From NCBI GenBank assembly GCA_002428225.1, contig DIUD01000075.1, positions 10,924 to 49,373 on the forward strand: a stretch of DNA of 38,450 nt, in the 5' to 3' direction. This document shows positions 6,809 through 14,532 of the stretch, one piece after another. Source of the DNA: Roseovarius sp. UBA6167. Its GTDB lineage: Bacteria > Pseudomonadota > Alphaproteobacteria > Rhodobacterales > Rhodobacteraceae. Position numbers and translations under genes: made by a program. How positions within the stretch are numbered: the stretch's first letter is position 1; the number at the start of each line of letters is the position of its first letter. The notes under the pieces were generated by a model. The model was not told the DNA's origin. It made no database searches and saw only the letters and a program-made list of their open reading frames with translations.

Positions 6809-8032
6809 TCACGCAATTTTCAGGCTGAACCCGGCCACCAGTTCCACATGCGCCGACCAGCGGAACTGATCGACCACGCGCACGGGGCCAGGCGCATAGC
6901 CCTCCGCGACAAGCGTGGCCGCATCGCGGGCGAAGGTGACGGGATTGCACGAGACATGCACGATCCGCGGCACGCGGGCGCGGGCAAGCTCGGCAATCTG
7001 GGCCTCGGCCCCGGCGCGCGGCGGGTCGATCACGGCGGCGTCAAAGCGCGCCAGTTCCCCGGCCACAAGCGGGCGGCGGAAGAGATCGCGCCGCTCGGTC
7101 GTGACCGGCCTGAGACCGGCGGCATGGCGCGCGCCGCGATCGAGCGCGGCGATCATCCCGTTGCTACCCTCGACGGCGTGAACGGCGGCGTGCCGGGCGA
7201 GCGGAAAGGTGAAGGTGCCGCAGCCCGCGAAAAGGTCAACGACCCGGCGCGCGCCTGACAGAAACATCTCGACTTCGGTGCAAAGCGCCGCCTCGCCCTC
7301 GGCGGTCGCCTGAAGGAAGGCACCGGGCGGCGGCACCACGCGCACCGTGCCAAAGACCTGTTCGGGCGGGCGGCGCGTGACGACGACCTCCTCTTGCCAG
7401 GCCAGCCGCGCAAGATCGTGCCGCGCGGCGAGATCGGCCAGCGCAAGGCGCAACGGCCCGTCAAGCGGCTTGCCGCCCGTCACCGAGAGATCAAGCCCGC
7501 CAAGCGAGAGCGTGGCCGCGACCGCCAGCGCGCCCTTGCGGCTCGCCCCGGCCAGCGCCAGGTCACGCGCGACGGGCAGGGCCGCCATCAGGTCGGGATG
7601 CAGGAGACGGCAGTCGGGCACCTCGATGACCTGCTCGCTGGCGCGCGCGTGAAACCCGGCCAGGGCCCCGCTTTTCGTGCGCCGCGCGGCCAAGGTGGCG
7701 CGGCGCCGCGAGGCGGGGGGCGAGGTCAAGACCGGCGCTACTTCGGCGGAAATACCCTGTGCCCCGAGCGCGGTCACCACGATGTCGCGTTTCCAGCCGG
7801 CGACGAAATCCTCCGAGGCGTGCTGCACCTGGCAGCCGCCGCAGGCGGTGAAATGGCGGCAGGGCGGGCGCACGCGGTCAGGCGAGGACGCGAGGATGCG
7901 GATATCGTGCAGCACCTGCCCCTCCGGCGTGCCGCTCACCTCCTCGCCGGGCAGGGTGCGGGGGGCAAAGAGCGGGCCATCGGCGATGCCGTCGCCCCTG
8001 ATCCCGAGACGCCGGATCCGGTGGGTGGTCAC
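6809..8032 (-). CDS. Class I SAM-dependent RNA (uracil-5) methyltransferase, TrmA/RlmD family
   Basis: A 407-residue cytoplasmic RNA-modifying enzyme. A TRAM-like N-terminal part precedes an iron-sulfur site built from C58, C64, C67 (CRHFTACGGC) and C141. The SAM motif VVDLFAGCGTFTFPLA starts near residue 264, IDPPRAG near 335, and the catalytic Cys is C362 in HVSCNPVTFARD. This layout is that of RlmC/RlmD 23S rRNA m5U enzymes; the exact target base is not certain. The start is GTG (8032) overlapping the TGA of the CCA gene (GTGA), which indicates coupled translation. Last gene of the hslO unit. Confidence 0.92.
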   Translation of the reverse strand: MTTHRIRRLGIRGDGIADGPLFAPRTLPGEEVSGTPEGQVLHDIRILASSPDRVRPPCRHFTACGGCQVQHASEDFVAGWKRDIVVTALGAQGISAEVAPVLTSPPASRRRATLAARRTKSGALAGFHARASEQVIEVPDCRLLHPDLMAALPVARDLALAGASRKGALAVAATLSLGGLDLSVTGGKPLDGPLRLALADLAARHDLARLAWQEEVVVTRRPPEQVFGTVRVVPPPGAFLQATAEGEAALCTEVEMFLSGARRVVDLFAGCGTFTFPLARHAAVHAVEGSNGMIAALDRGARHAAGLRPVTTERRDLFRRPLVAGELARFDAAVIDPPRAGAEAQIAELARARVPRIVHVSCNPVTFARDAATLVAEGYAPGPVRVVDQFRWSAHVELVAGFSLKIA

Positions 8033-9174
8033 AGCAGATCCTCGCGCTCCAGCGTGAAGCCCGAGGCGATCCAGCGCGCCTCGAGCGCGCGCAGACGTTC
8101 CCCGAGGGCGGGGCCGGTGAGCGCGGGCATGAGATCGGCGGGTTTGACCGGAAAGACCGCCTCGGCCCCTTGTCGCAGGTCCTGCAATGCCTTGGGATCG
8201 GGGGGGGTGCCCGTGAGGGCGCCGCGCAGAAGCAGGATATCGGCACCATCGCGCCGCCCGTGACGGTAGCCAAGTTCGCCCGCCGGCCGGGCATCGGCAA
8301 GCCCCGCGCGCAGCGCCTCGAGCCTGCGCGTCTCGGCGCGCGACAGGCGCAGGCGCGCGGCCACATCCTCGCCGCCCAGAAGCGCGAGCCGCCGCAGGGC
8401 ATCGGGGGCCATGCCCGCCCGTGATTCGAGATCCACCAGCAGCGCCATCGCGCCCGCATCCGCCCCCGGCAGAACCGTGTGCACGATCCCCGCCGCCTGC
8501 ATCGCGGCCAGGGCGGGCGCGGGATCGGGCGCGGCCAGCAGCTTGCGCATCTCGGCGCCGATGCGTTCGCGCGAAAGCGCCGCAAGCCCCGCCTGCAAGG
8601 CGGCGCAGGCGGCATAGCCGTCAGGGTCGAGCCCGCCCCCGGGATCGCCATACCAGGCGTGAAAGCGAAAGAATCGCAGGATGCGAAGATAATCCTCGCG
8701 GATGCGGCGCGCGGGGTCCTCGATGAAGCGCACGCGGCGCGCCTCCAGATCCGCCATCCCGCCCAGGGGATCGACCACCTCGCCATCGGGGCGGGCATAG
8801 AGCGCGTTCATGGTGAAATCGCGCCGCCGCGCATCGGCGGCAAGATCAGCCCCGAACACCACCCGCGCGCGGCGGCCATCCGTTTCGATATCGGCGCGAA
8901 AGCTGGTCACTTCATGCGCAACACCGCCCGAGACGACCGTGACCGTGCCGTGCTCGATGCCGGTGGGGACCGGCCTCAGCCCTGCGCGCTGCGCAATATC
9001 CATCACCGCCTCGGGGCGCGCGTCGGTGGCGATGTCGATGTCGCTGACGGCTGCGCCGATGAGCGCGTTGCGCACGCAGCCGCCGACGAACAGCGCGCGA
9101 TGCCCCGCGCCGGTGAGCGCATCGCAGACCGTGCGCGTCTCGGGGCGGGTGATCCAGTCGCCCGTGATCCTCAT
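8029..9174 (-). CDS. cca: CCA tRNA nucleotidyltransferase / poly(A) polymerase family
   Basis: A 381-residue class II nucleotidyltransferase. ATG 9174 (MRITGDWITRPET) is chosen because it forms an ATGA overlap with the upstream NUDIX stop; upstream in-frame codons are antisense-like. The active-site motif FVGGCVRNALIG (G31-G32) leads to D45 and D47 (SDIDIAT). Next come RRDFTMNALY and the nucleotide-selecting region FIEDPARRIREDYLRILR. It should build or repair the CCA end of tRNAs. No HD phosphohydrolase domain is present in the C-terminal third, as expected for this shorter type. A poly(A) polymerase activity cannot be excluded. Confidence 0.92.
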   Translation of the reverse strand: MRITGDWITRPETRTVCDALTGAGHRALFVGGCVRNALIGAAVSDIDIATDARPEAVMDIAQRAGLRPVPTGIEHGTVTVVSGGVAHEVTSFRADIETDGRRARVVFGADLAADARRRDFTMNALYARPDGEVVDPLGGMADLEARRVRFIEDPARRIREDYLRILRFFRFHAWYGDPGGGLDPDGYAACAALQAGLAALSRERIGAEMRKLLAAPDPAPALAAMQAAGIVHTVLPGADAGAMALLVDLESRAGMAPDALRRLALLGGEDVAARLRLSRAETRRLEALRAGLADARPAGELGYRHGRRDGADILLLRGALTGTPPDPKALQDLRQGAEAVFPVKPADLMPALTGPALGERLRALEARWIASGFTLEREDLL

Positions 9175-9776
9175 GGCCGCCCCGCCATCACGGCCATCAC
9201 CCGCAGGATTCGCGCCGTCGCGCCCCAGATGTAATAGGGGCCGAAGGGCACGGCGTAATAGCGCCGCCAATCCCCCTTCCATCGACGTTGTTCGATCCTG
9301 TATCGGCCCAGATCCAGCAGATGCGCGAGCGGCACCTCAAAGACCTCGGCCACCTCGCCTTGCTCGGCAACGGGGGTAAAGGGCGCCTGAACGCGCGCCA
9401 GAACCGGGGTCACGTCAAAGCTCGTGACCGTCTCGTGCCGGGGCAGGTGACCGAGAACCTCGACGCGCGCGGGATCGAGCCCGATCTCCTCATGCGCCTC
9501 GCGCAGGGCGGTGGCGCGGATATCCCGGTCGCCCGGATCCTGCTTGCCGCCGGGAAAGGCGATCTGGCCGGGGTGGTGGCGGAGCGCGGAAGAGCGCTTG
9601 GTGAGGATCACCCGCGCCTGCGGACCCTCGCCCAGAACCGGCACAAGCACGCCCGCCGGCCGCAGGCTGCGCCCCGGCGCAGGGGGGATTGCGGGGTTGA
9701 GGTCGCCATCCGACGTTCCTTCGCACCCGGCCTCGAGCGCGGCGAGGATCAGCGCAAGCGGATCAGCCCCGTTCAC
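9171..9776 (-). CDS. CoA pyrophosphatase (NUDIX hydrolase)
   Basis: A 201-residue NUDIX enzyme with the CoA-pyrophosphatase signature LTKRSSALRHHPGQIAFPGG just before the NUDIX box. The box reads GGKQDPGDRDIRATALREAH then EEIG; the metal residues REAHEE are intact (R92, E93, E96, E97), but the conserved Glu at the Gx5E position is Asp (D83). It probably hydrolyses CoA and its oxidised or acylated forms. The start is taken as GTG 9776, not ATG 9797/9794, because a strong GGAGGGG lies just before the GTG and inside the longer frame. It overlaps the hslO 3' end and, by ATGA, the CCA gene. Confidence 0.9.
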   Translation of the reverse strand: MNGADPLALILAALEAGCEGTSDGDLNPAIPPAPGRSLRPAGVLVPVLGEGPQARVILTKRSSALRHHPGQIAFPGGKQDPGDRDIRATALREAHEEIGLDPARVEVLGHLPRHETVTSFDVTPVLARVQAPFTPVAEQGEVAEVFEVPLAHLLDLGRYRIEQRRWKGDWRRYYAVPFGPYYIWGATARILRVMAVMAGRP

Positions 9777-10758
9777 CCGACCCCTCCGCCGCATCAAACC
9801 CGAGCGTGTCCGGGTCCAGCGTGTAATGCGCCCCGCAGAACTGGCAATCCGCGGTCACGATGCCGTCTTCGGTGGTCATCCGCGCGATGTCGCGCGCGGA
9901 ATAGATCGACAGGCTGTTGCGCACGCGCGCCTCCGAACAGGTGCAGCCAAAGCGGACCGGCTGCATCTCGAAGACACGCGGGCCTTCCTCGTGGAACAGC
10001 CGGACCAGAAGATCCGTGGGCGAGACCGAAGGGCCGATCAATTCGAGGTCTTCGACCGTGTCGAGCAGAAGATTGGCACGCCCCCAGTTCTCGGCGTCGT
10101 CGCCATCGACCAGGTCGCGCGCCTCGAGCAACCCGCCCGCACCCGAACCGCCCCCCGTGGCAAAGGGCGACGCCTTGGGCATGTGCTGCAGCATGACGCC
10201 GCCCGCGCGCCAATGCGGGGCCTCGCCCGGCATGGTGGATTTGCCGAAAGAAAGCGCGAACCGCGTCGGAAGCTGTTCCGACTGGGCGAAATACGCCTCG
10301 GCACAGCGGTGCAGCGCATCCCCGGCCAGCGGCGTGATCCCCTGGTAGGGGGTCGTGCCCGGCCCCTGGTCGATCAGCACGGCGAAATAGCCCTCGCCCA
10401 GCTGGTCGAACGGCCGTGCATGGCGCAGCCGGTCAGGGTCAAAGCCGGCATAGGCGCGGATGCGCGCAGGCTCGCCCTCTGCCTCGGGGGCGAAATAATC
10501 GGTGGCGATCATCCGCACCGCGCCCTTGCTCTGGACCTGAAGCGACAGCTTCCAGCGCAGCTTGACGGTCTGACCGATCAGCGCCGTCAGAAGCGCCATT
10601 TCGGCAACAAGCGCCTCGACCGGGGCGGGGTATTGGTGCTGCGCGAGGATGGCTTGGAGCACACCGTCAAGCCGGGCGACACGGCCCCGAATGTCGGCAT
10701 GGTCTAGCTGGAACGGCAGCACCGTGTCATCCCAGGCGATTCGCTGTCCAAGGCTCAT
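9763..10758 (-). CDS. hslO: Redox-regulated chaperone Hsp33
   Basis: A 331-residue cytoplasmic holdase activated by oxidation. The start is ATG 10758 (MSLGQRIAWDD), preceded by AAAGGAAAGCCC. The C-terminal redox zinc site is present: C272-x-C274 (FGCTCSEARV) and C305-x-x-C308 (DCQFCGAHY). The N-terminal domain begins with the typical TVLPFQLDHADIRGRVARL segment. A Gly-rich insert at about residues 202-210 is a likely loop. First gene of a run hslO, CoA pyrophosphatase, CCA transferase, RNA methyltransferase, each overlapping the next by a few bases. Divergent from a NUDIX gene. Confidence 0.95.
   Translation of the reverse strand: MSLGQRIAWDDTVLPFQLDHADIRGRVARLDGVLQAILAQHQYPAPVEALVAEMALLTALIGQTVKLRWKLSLQVQSKGAVRMIATDYFAPEAEGEPARIRAYAGFDPDRLRHARPFDQLGEGYFAVLIDQGPGTTPYQGITPLAGDALHRCAEAYFAQSEQLPTRFALSFGKSTMPGEAPHWRAGGVMLQHMPKASPFATGGGSGAGGLLEARDLVDGDDAENWGRANLLLDTVEDLELIGPSVSPTDLLVRLFHEEGPRVFEMQPVRFGCTCSEARVRNSLSIYSARDIARMTTEDGIVTADCQFCGAHYTLDPDTLGFDAAEGSGERG
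9781..9787 (-). promoter_or_regulatory. Ribosome binding site fixing a GTG start
   Basis: On the minus strand this reads GGAGGGG, with the GGAGG core six bases before GTG (9776-9774). It lies inside the 3' end of hslO, so the NUDIX gene has its own ribosome entry within the upstream coding sequence. This favours the short form over the ATG codons at 9797 and 9794. Confidence 0.6.
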
Positions 10759-10833
10759 GGGCTTTCCTTTTGTGACGGGCTCCCGCATATCGCGTCCATG
10801 AGGGCGCGACAAGCCGAAGGACTGGAGACAGGC

Positions 10834-11361
10834 ATGATCCGACGATTTGGCGAGGTGCCGAAACGCGATATCCGCTATCGCCTGCGGCGCGGCGTCTATG
10901 CGATCCTGGTCCGCGGGGGCCGTATTCTGGTGACGCATCAGGCCGAGCCGGTGCCGGAATATCAGCTGCCCGGCGGCGGGATCGATCCGGGCGAGACGCC
11001 CTTGCAGGCGCTCCATCGGGAGGTAAGGGAGGAAACCGGCTGGCGCATCGCGCGGCCGCGGCGCCTCGGGGCGTTCCGCCGTTTTGCCTATATGCCGGAC
11101 TACGATCTCTGGGCGGAAAAGCTCTGTGTTATCTACCACGCGTTTCCCGTTCGTCGTCTTGGCGCGCCGACCGAGCCGGGCCATCGCGCGCAATGGCTGT
11201 CACCGCGCGACGCGGCCGCCATGCTGGGCAATGCCGGGGACCGGCATTTTGTCAGCAGGATAGCTGGCGTGACCGGACAGCAGATCGCCGCGAAAATCCA
11301 GAAAGACCTCTGCACAATTGAGGATTCGCGTTGTCTTGTAGATTTTGTATCTTGTTCCTGA
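10834..11361 (+). CDS. NUDIX hydrolase with foreign C-terminal tail
   Basis: A 175-residue NUDIX protein from ATG 10834 (MIRRFGEVPKRDIRYRLRRG), chosen for the GGAG six bases upstream (CTGGAGACAGGC); ATG 10798 has no ribosome site. The NUDIX box GGGIDPGETPLQALHREV continues to REETGW, with R62, E63, E66 and E67 in place. Substrate unknown. The domain looks complete to LGNAGDRHFVSRI (about residue 143). The remaining 32 residues, with three Cys and lower-GC codons, look unlike the domain and run into the mobile-element scar, so the native end is probably lost. May still be active. Confidence 0.82.
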   Translation: MIRRFGEVPKRDIRYRLRRGVYAILVRGGRILVTHQAEPVPEYQLPGGGIDPGETPLQALHREVREETGWRIARPRRLGAFRRFAYMPDYDLWAEKLCVIYHAFPVRRLGAPTEPGHRAQWLSPRDAAAMLGNAGDRHFVSRIAGVTGQQIAAKIQKDLCTIEDSRCLVDFVSCS

Positions 11362-11918
11362 GTTTTTGGGGGCTTGATGATGGATGTAATCTCCCCGTTT
11401 TTAACGGGGTGCGTCCGTAGAATTCACCTGGCCATTTTCTGTTTGATGGCTGGTGTTGTGCCGCCATCGACGAAGAAATAAATGCAGGCCGCCCAGCATT
11501 CGGCTGCAAGCCGAATTACGGTAGCCTTGGACAATCCACCGATCACCTTTTGTTTACACAGGCGTTTACACAAAAGGTTACACAACACACTGTTCAGAAA
11601 ACTCGAGAAAATTATAATAGCCTGATTTTGAAAGATATTTATTTCATATGACAAGCTGGCTGGGCTTCCTACCACCCCAGTCAAGCCCCATAAAATGATA
11701 TTTTTCAATCACTTAGGCGGGCGTTGAATTTCGACTCCGGAACACTTCTTCGAACCACCACTCCGTCCCGTTTGGGCCTCTTGTTGAGCTGGCGAGTCGA
11801 TCAGACCAGATCATCACAGCGACTGACCGCTCGAACGCTTTACCCTGGACAGCGCAACCAGATCCTTGCCCTCCTCTGCAGCTTGTAGAATCGGCACAAG
11901 ACCCGTCATCGTCTGCCT
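11362..11918. other. Low-GC non-coding stretch of foreign origin
   Basis: No gene can be supported in these 557 bases. About 11540-11715 is far more AT-rich than the rest of the window. It holds a perfect 7-bp hairpin (CCCCGTT 11393-11399 / AACGGGG 11403-11409) and three TTACACA repeats at exact 12-base steps. A 94-codon minus-strand frame (11424-11708) begins with TTG, has no ribosome site and matches no family I know. Taken with the IS and integrase pieces to its right, this is probably debris of a mobile element. Confidence 0.55.
11554..11584. repeat. Three TTACACA direct repeats at 12-base spacing
   Basis: TTACACA occurs at 11554-11560, 11566-11572 and 11578-11584, each copy starting exactly 12 bases after the last. 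On the minus strand the unit is TGTGTAA. Evenly spaced short direct repeats in AT-rich DNA resemble iterons or transposase binding sites, but only three copies are present and the function is unknown. Confidence 0.6.
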
Positions 11919-12770
11919 ATGTGTGGACGTTTCATAGACCCCAACCTGCGCGGCACCGAATTCGAGTTCGCCGACCTCAAGATCACGCCCTTCCCGCGAC
12001 GGTTCAACATCAAGCCGACCCAGGAGGTCTATGTGCTTTTGGGCAAGGAGCTGACCTGCGCCCGGTGGGGCCTGATCCCAAGCTGGCACAAGGGCGAGCT
12101 GAAGGACTGGCGCGCGAGCACGATCAACGCGAGGATCGAGGAGGCCGCGACCAAGCCCAGCTTTTGCGGCGCATGGCGCTATGGCCGCTGCCTGATCCCC
12201 GCTGGCGGCTATTACGAGTGGACCGGCAGCAAGAGCCCCAAGCAGCCGCATTTCTTCGCCAGCGCCGGCAACGAAGAGACATTGTGGTTCGCGGGGCTGC
12301 TGTCGGTCTGGAACGACCTGCGCACCTGCGCGATCCTGACGCGTGCCGCGAATGACACCGTCACGCCGGTCCATGACCGCATGCCGGTGATCCTCGACAG
12401 CGCGGAGCGTGACGACTGGCTGAACGGGTCCGACCGGACCGACCTTGGTGCGGCTTATCGTGTTAGGCATCATGAGGTCGCGCGGTTCGGTATCGCGGAT
12501 GGCTCACATGGGTTCTCGAGCGCATCGCCGATCACAAGATCAATCGCATTGGCGAACTCGCACCCTGGAATTGGACGCCGAGATAGGCGTCAAGCGCTGC
12601 GTGGCCGGACGCATACAGTCATGTGCACCGTCTTTGATATGGCCCCCGCGGATTTTCAGAACGTCCCCGATCCGCTGGCCCGTGCCGATGCACAATTCAT
12701 AGACCAGTCGCGCGGGGGGTGTTGCGACCGCTTCAAATTCGGCCCTCATACCAAGCCGCGTCAAGGCTGA
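11919..12770 (+). CDS. yedK: YedK/HMCES-type SRAP protein with chimeric C-terminus
   Basis: The first about 194 codons encode an SRAP-domain protein, which crosslinks to abasic sites in single-stranded DNA. The processed N-terminal Cys is C2 (MCGRF); R72 (INARIE), E100 (GGYYEW) and H152 (VHDRMP) complete the active site. Family likeness stops at [11 protein letters not shown] (about residue 194, position 12500). From there the frame crosses an IS66 3' end and an antisense integrase fragment, adding about 88 unrelated residues before a stop at 12770. The final few native residues appear lost. No clear ribosome site precedes the ATG. Whether the fused product is stable is unknown. Confidence 0.75.
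   Translation: MCGRFIDPNLRGTEFEFADLKITPFPRRFNIKPTQEVYVLLGKELTCARWGLIPSWHKGELKDWRASTINARIEEAATKPSFCGAWRYGRCLIPAGGYYEWTGSKSPKQPHFFASAGNEETLWFAGLLSVWNDLRTCAILTRAANDTVTPVHDRMPVILDSAERDDWLNGSDRTDLGAAYRVRHHEVARFGIADGSHGFSSASPITRSIALANSHPGIGRRDRRQALRGRTHTVMCTVFDMAPADFQNVPDPLARADAQFIDQSRGGCCDRFKFGPHTKPRQG
12497..12616 (+). mobile_element. IS66-family remnant: transposase C-terminus and right end
   Basis: In the frame of TGG 12500, 28 codons read [20 protein letters not shown] then APWNWTPR and a stop at 12584-12586. This matches the C-terminal end of IS66-family transposases (usual form ...NRLDELLPWNW). The 30 bases after the stop end in GGACGCATAC, close to the IS66 right inverted repeat (...GCTTAC). 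The rest of the element, including the other end, is not seen. The left edge coincides with the point where yedK likeness ends, and the right edge with the point where an integrase fragment begins. Confidence 0.7.
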
Positions 12771-12788
12771 CTCACGGGGGATTCCCAA
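12617..12788 (-). pseudogene. Tyrosine integrase fragment (catalytic-domain start)
   Basis: About 57 codons on the minus strand include [20 protein letters not shown] and IRGGHIKDG. This is the first catalytic-Arg motif (TGQRxGD) of phage or island tyrosine integrases. The N-terminal domain and the H-x-x-R, H and Tyr parts are absent. The fragment stops exactly where the IS66 end begins (12616/12617), as if the insertion sequence had split the integrase gene. Its other edge meets the IS630 fragment. Non-functional. Confidence 0.7.
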
Positions 12789-12822
12789 GGTGGCGACAAT
12801 CTGACTCTATGGTGCTGAAGTT

Positions 12823-12990
12823 GGGGAGACCGTCAGCGCACCTCAACACGATCCGGTACCTGTCGGACGGGGACCGCGCCGCCTTGTGCCTGCGCAACTG
12901 CGCTTCCAGAAAACCGCGCTCCTCAGCGCTGAGTGTAATCGCAACCGACGCCCGTCCCCGAATCTCATACCCCCCGAAAAATTGCATCAT
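12823..12990 (-). pseudogene. IS630-family transposase N-terminal fragment
   Basis: From ATG 12990 the minus strand encodes about 56 residues including SVAITLSAEERGFLEAQLRR, HKAARS, SDRYRIVLRCADGLP. This is the N-terminal helix-turn-helix region of IS630-type transposases common in Rhodobacterales. Likeness ends at ADGLP; the following codons do not continue the family and a stop follows at 12772. The DDE catalytic domain is absent, so this is a dead remnant. Confidence 0.65.
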
Positions 12991-13055
12991 ATCAATGATG
13001 GAAAGTTTGGTTCCGGGTGACTGGCGCGAAAGCGGGATCTCCCCGGATCGGCCCC

Positions 13056-14531
13056 CTACCCCGTCAGCGCGCCGAATTTCTCTTCCAGGTAATCGAGCAA
13101 CGGTGCCGCGCCGACCGGCGCGCCGCTGGCCTGTGCGATCAGATCGGCAGGCAGGTAAAGCCCGCCATGGCGGTGCACGCGCTCGCGCAGCCACTCACCG
13201 GCCACGGCAGGCTCTCCGGCCGCGAGATGCGCGTCGAGATCGGGCAGATCGGCCCGCATCGCCGCGTAGAGGCTGCCGGCATGGACATTGCCGAGGGCAT
13301 AGGTCGGAAAATAACCGAAAAGCCCGACCGCCCAATGCACATCCTGCAACACCCCCTCCGAGGCGCGCCGCACCTCCTGGCCGAAATCGGCGGCAAAGCG
13401 GTCGTTCCACGCCACCTCCAGGTCGCGCACCGCGAGATCGCCCGAAATCAGCGCGCGCTCCAGGTCAAACCGCAGCATGATGTGCAGGTTATACTGCACC
13501 TCGTCGGCCTCGGTGCGGATATGGCCGGGATGCACGCGGTTGACCGCACGATAGAACGCCTCTTCGTCGGCAATCCCGAAATCGCCAAAGGCATCGGCCA
13601 TCCGACCGTAGAGCCAGCCGCAAAACGCCCGGCTGCGGCCAAGCTGGTTCTCGTAGATGCGGCTCTGGCTTTCGTGCACCCCCATCGAGACCCCCTGCCC
13701 CAGCGGAGTCAGGCGGTAATCGGGGTCGATCCCCTGTTCGTAACAGGCATGGCCGGTTTCGTGGATCGTGGAATAGAGGCAGTTGAACGGGTCACTCTCG
13801 CTGACCCGCGTGGTGATGCGCACATCGTCGCCCGAGCCGGACGAGAACGGGTGCACCGCCAGATCGAGCCGCCCGCGCGTGAAATCATAGCCGAAGCGGC
13901 GCGCCACCTCGCGCGCAAGCCGCATCTGCGCATCATGTGCGAAATGCCCCCTCACCTCGGGCCATGGGGCCGCCAGCGCCGCGCCGCTCAACGCCACCAG
14001 ACGTGGGCGCATCTCGGCGAAAAGCCGTTCCAGCGCCGCCGCCGTCATCCCCGGCTCGTATTCATCGAGAAGCGCGTCATAGGCGTCAGCGCCATCCGCG
14101 ACCGCCGCCGCCTCCTCGCGCTTGAGTTCCAGCACCTCGGCCAGCGTCGGCGCGAGGGCGGCGAAATCGTTGGCGGCGCGCGCCTCGGCCCAGATGCCCT
14201 GTGCCCGGCTCGTCAGCCGCGCCAGCGCCACGGCAAGGGCCGCCGGCACGCGCGTCGCGCGCTCGTAATCGCGGCGGATGAGGCGCAATTCGGCCCGTGT
14301 CTGCGCGTCTTCGGGATCGGCCTCTTCCTCCGCCTCGGCCAGCAGATAGCCGCGCGCGGGATCGGTGCGCCGCTCATGCAGCACCGCCTGCATCGCACCC
14401 ATTTCCTCGGCGCGCTGCTCGGCCGCGCCGCGCGGCATCATCGTCTCCTGATCCCAGCCCAGCCGGGCCGCCACCTGCGCCAAGGCCGCGCTCTCGCGCT
14501 CGCGCGCCATCAGATCGTCATGGGCCGCCAT
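13056..14531 (-). CDS. Carboxypeptidase M32 (Taq-type metallocarboxypeptidase)
   Basis: A 491-residue zinc carboxypeptidase of family M32, usual length. The zinc site is H257-E-T-G-H261 (STIHETGHACYEQG) with E287 in GVHESQSR. Other family motifs are HPF (227-229), DVRITT (236-241), IRTEADEVQYNLHI and GVLQDVHW. It releases C-terminal residues from peptides in the cytoplasm. The ATG is one base from the ctaA stop upstream, so the two are co-transcribed. Its 3' end borders the mobile-element scar, but the reading frame is intact. Confidence 0.95.
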   Translation of the reverse strand: MAAHDDLMARERESAALAQVAARLGWDQETMMPRGAAEQRAEEMGAMQAVLHERRTDPARGYLLAEAEEEADPEDAQTRAELRLIRRDYERATRVPAALAVALARLTSRAQGIWAEARAANDFAALAPTLAEVLELKREEAAAVADGADAYDALLDEYEPGMTAAALERLFAEMRPRLVALSGAALAAPWPEVRGHFAHDAQMRLAREVARRFGYDFTRGRLDLAVHPFSSGSGDDVRITTRVSESDPFNCLYSTIHETGHACYEQGIDPDYRLTPLGQGVSMGVHESQSRIYENQLGRSRAFCGWLYGRMADAFGDFGIADEEAFYRAVNRVHPGHIRTEADEVQYNLHIMLRFDLERALISGDLAVRDLEVAWNDRFAADFGQEVRRASEGVLQDVHWAVGLFGYFPTYALGNVHAGSLYAAMRADLPDLDAHLAAGEPAVAGEWLRERVHRHGGLYLPADLIAQASGAPVGAAPLLDYLEEKFGALTG

Positions 14532-14532
14532 G

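Noticed and set aside
11424..11708. 94-codon minus-strand frame in the AT-rich scar
   Set aside because: TTG start, no ribosome site, no known domain. A faint helix-turn-helix look (LSKATVIRLAAE) is too short to support a call.
11740..11755. LexA-box-like pair GAAC...GAAC upstream of yedK
   Set aside because: The spacer is 8 bases, while the alphaproteobacterial LexA box needs 7 (GAAC-N7-GAAC), and it lies 164 bases before the start. Probably chance.
11814..12473. 219-codon minus-strand frame opposite yedK
   Set aside because: Mostly the shadow of yedK; only its last 35 codons lie outside, and they match nothing I recognise.
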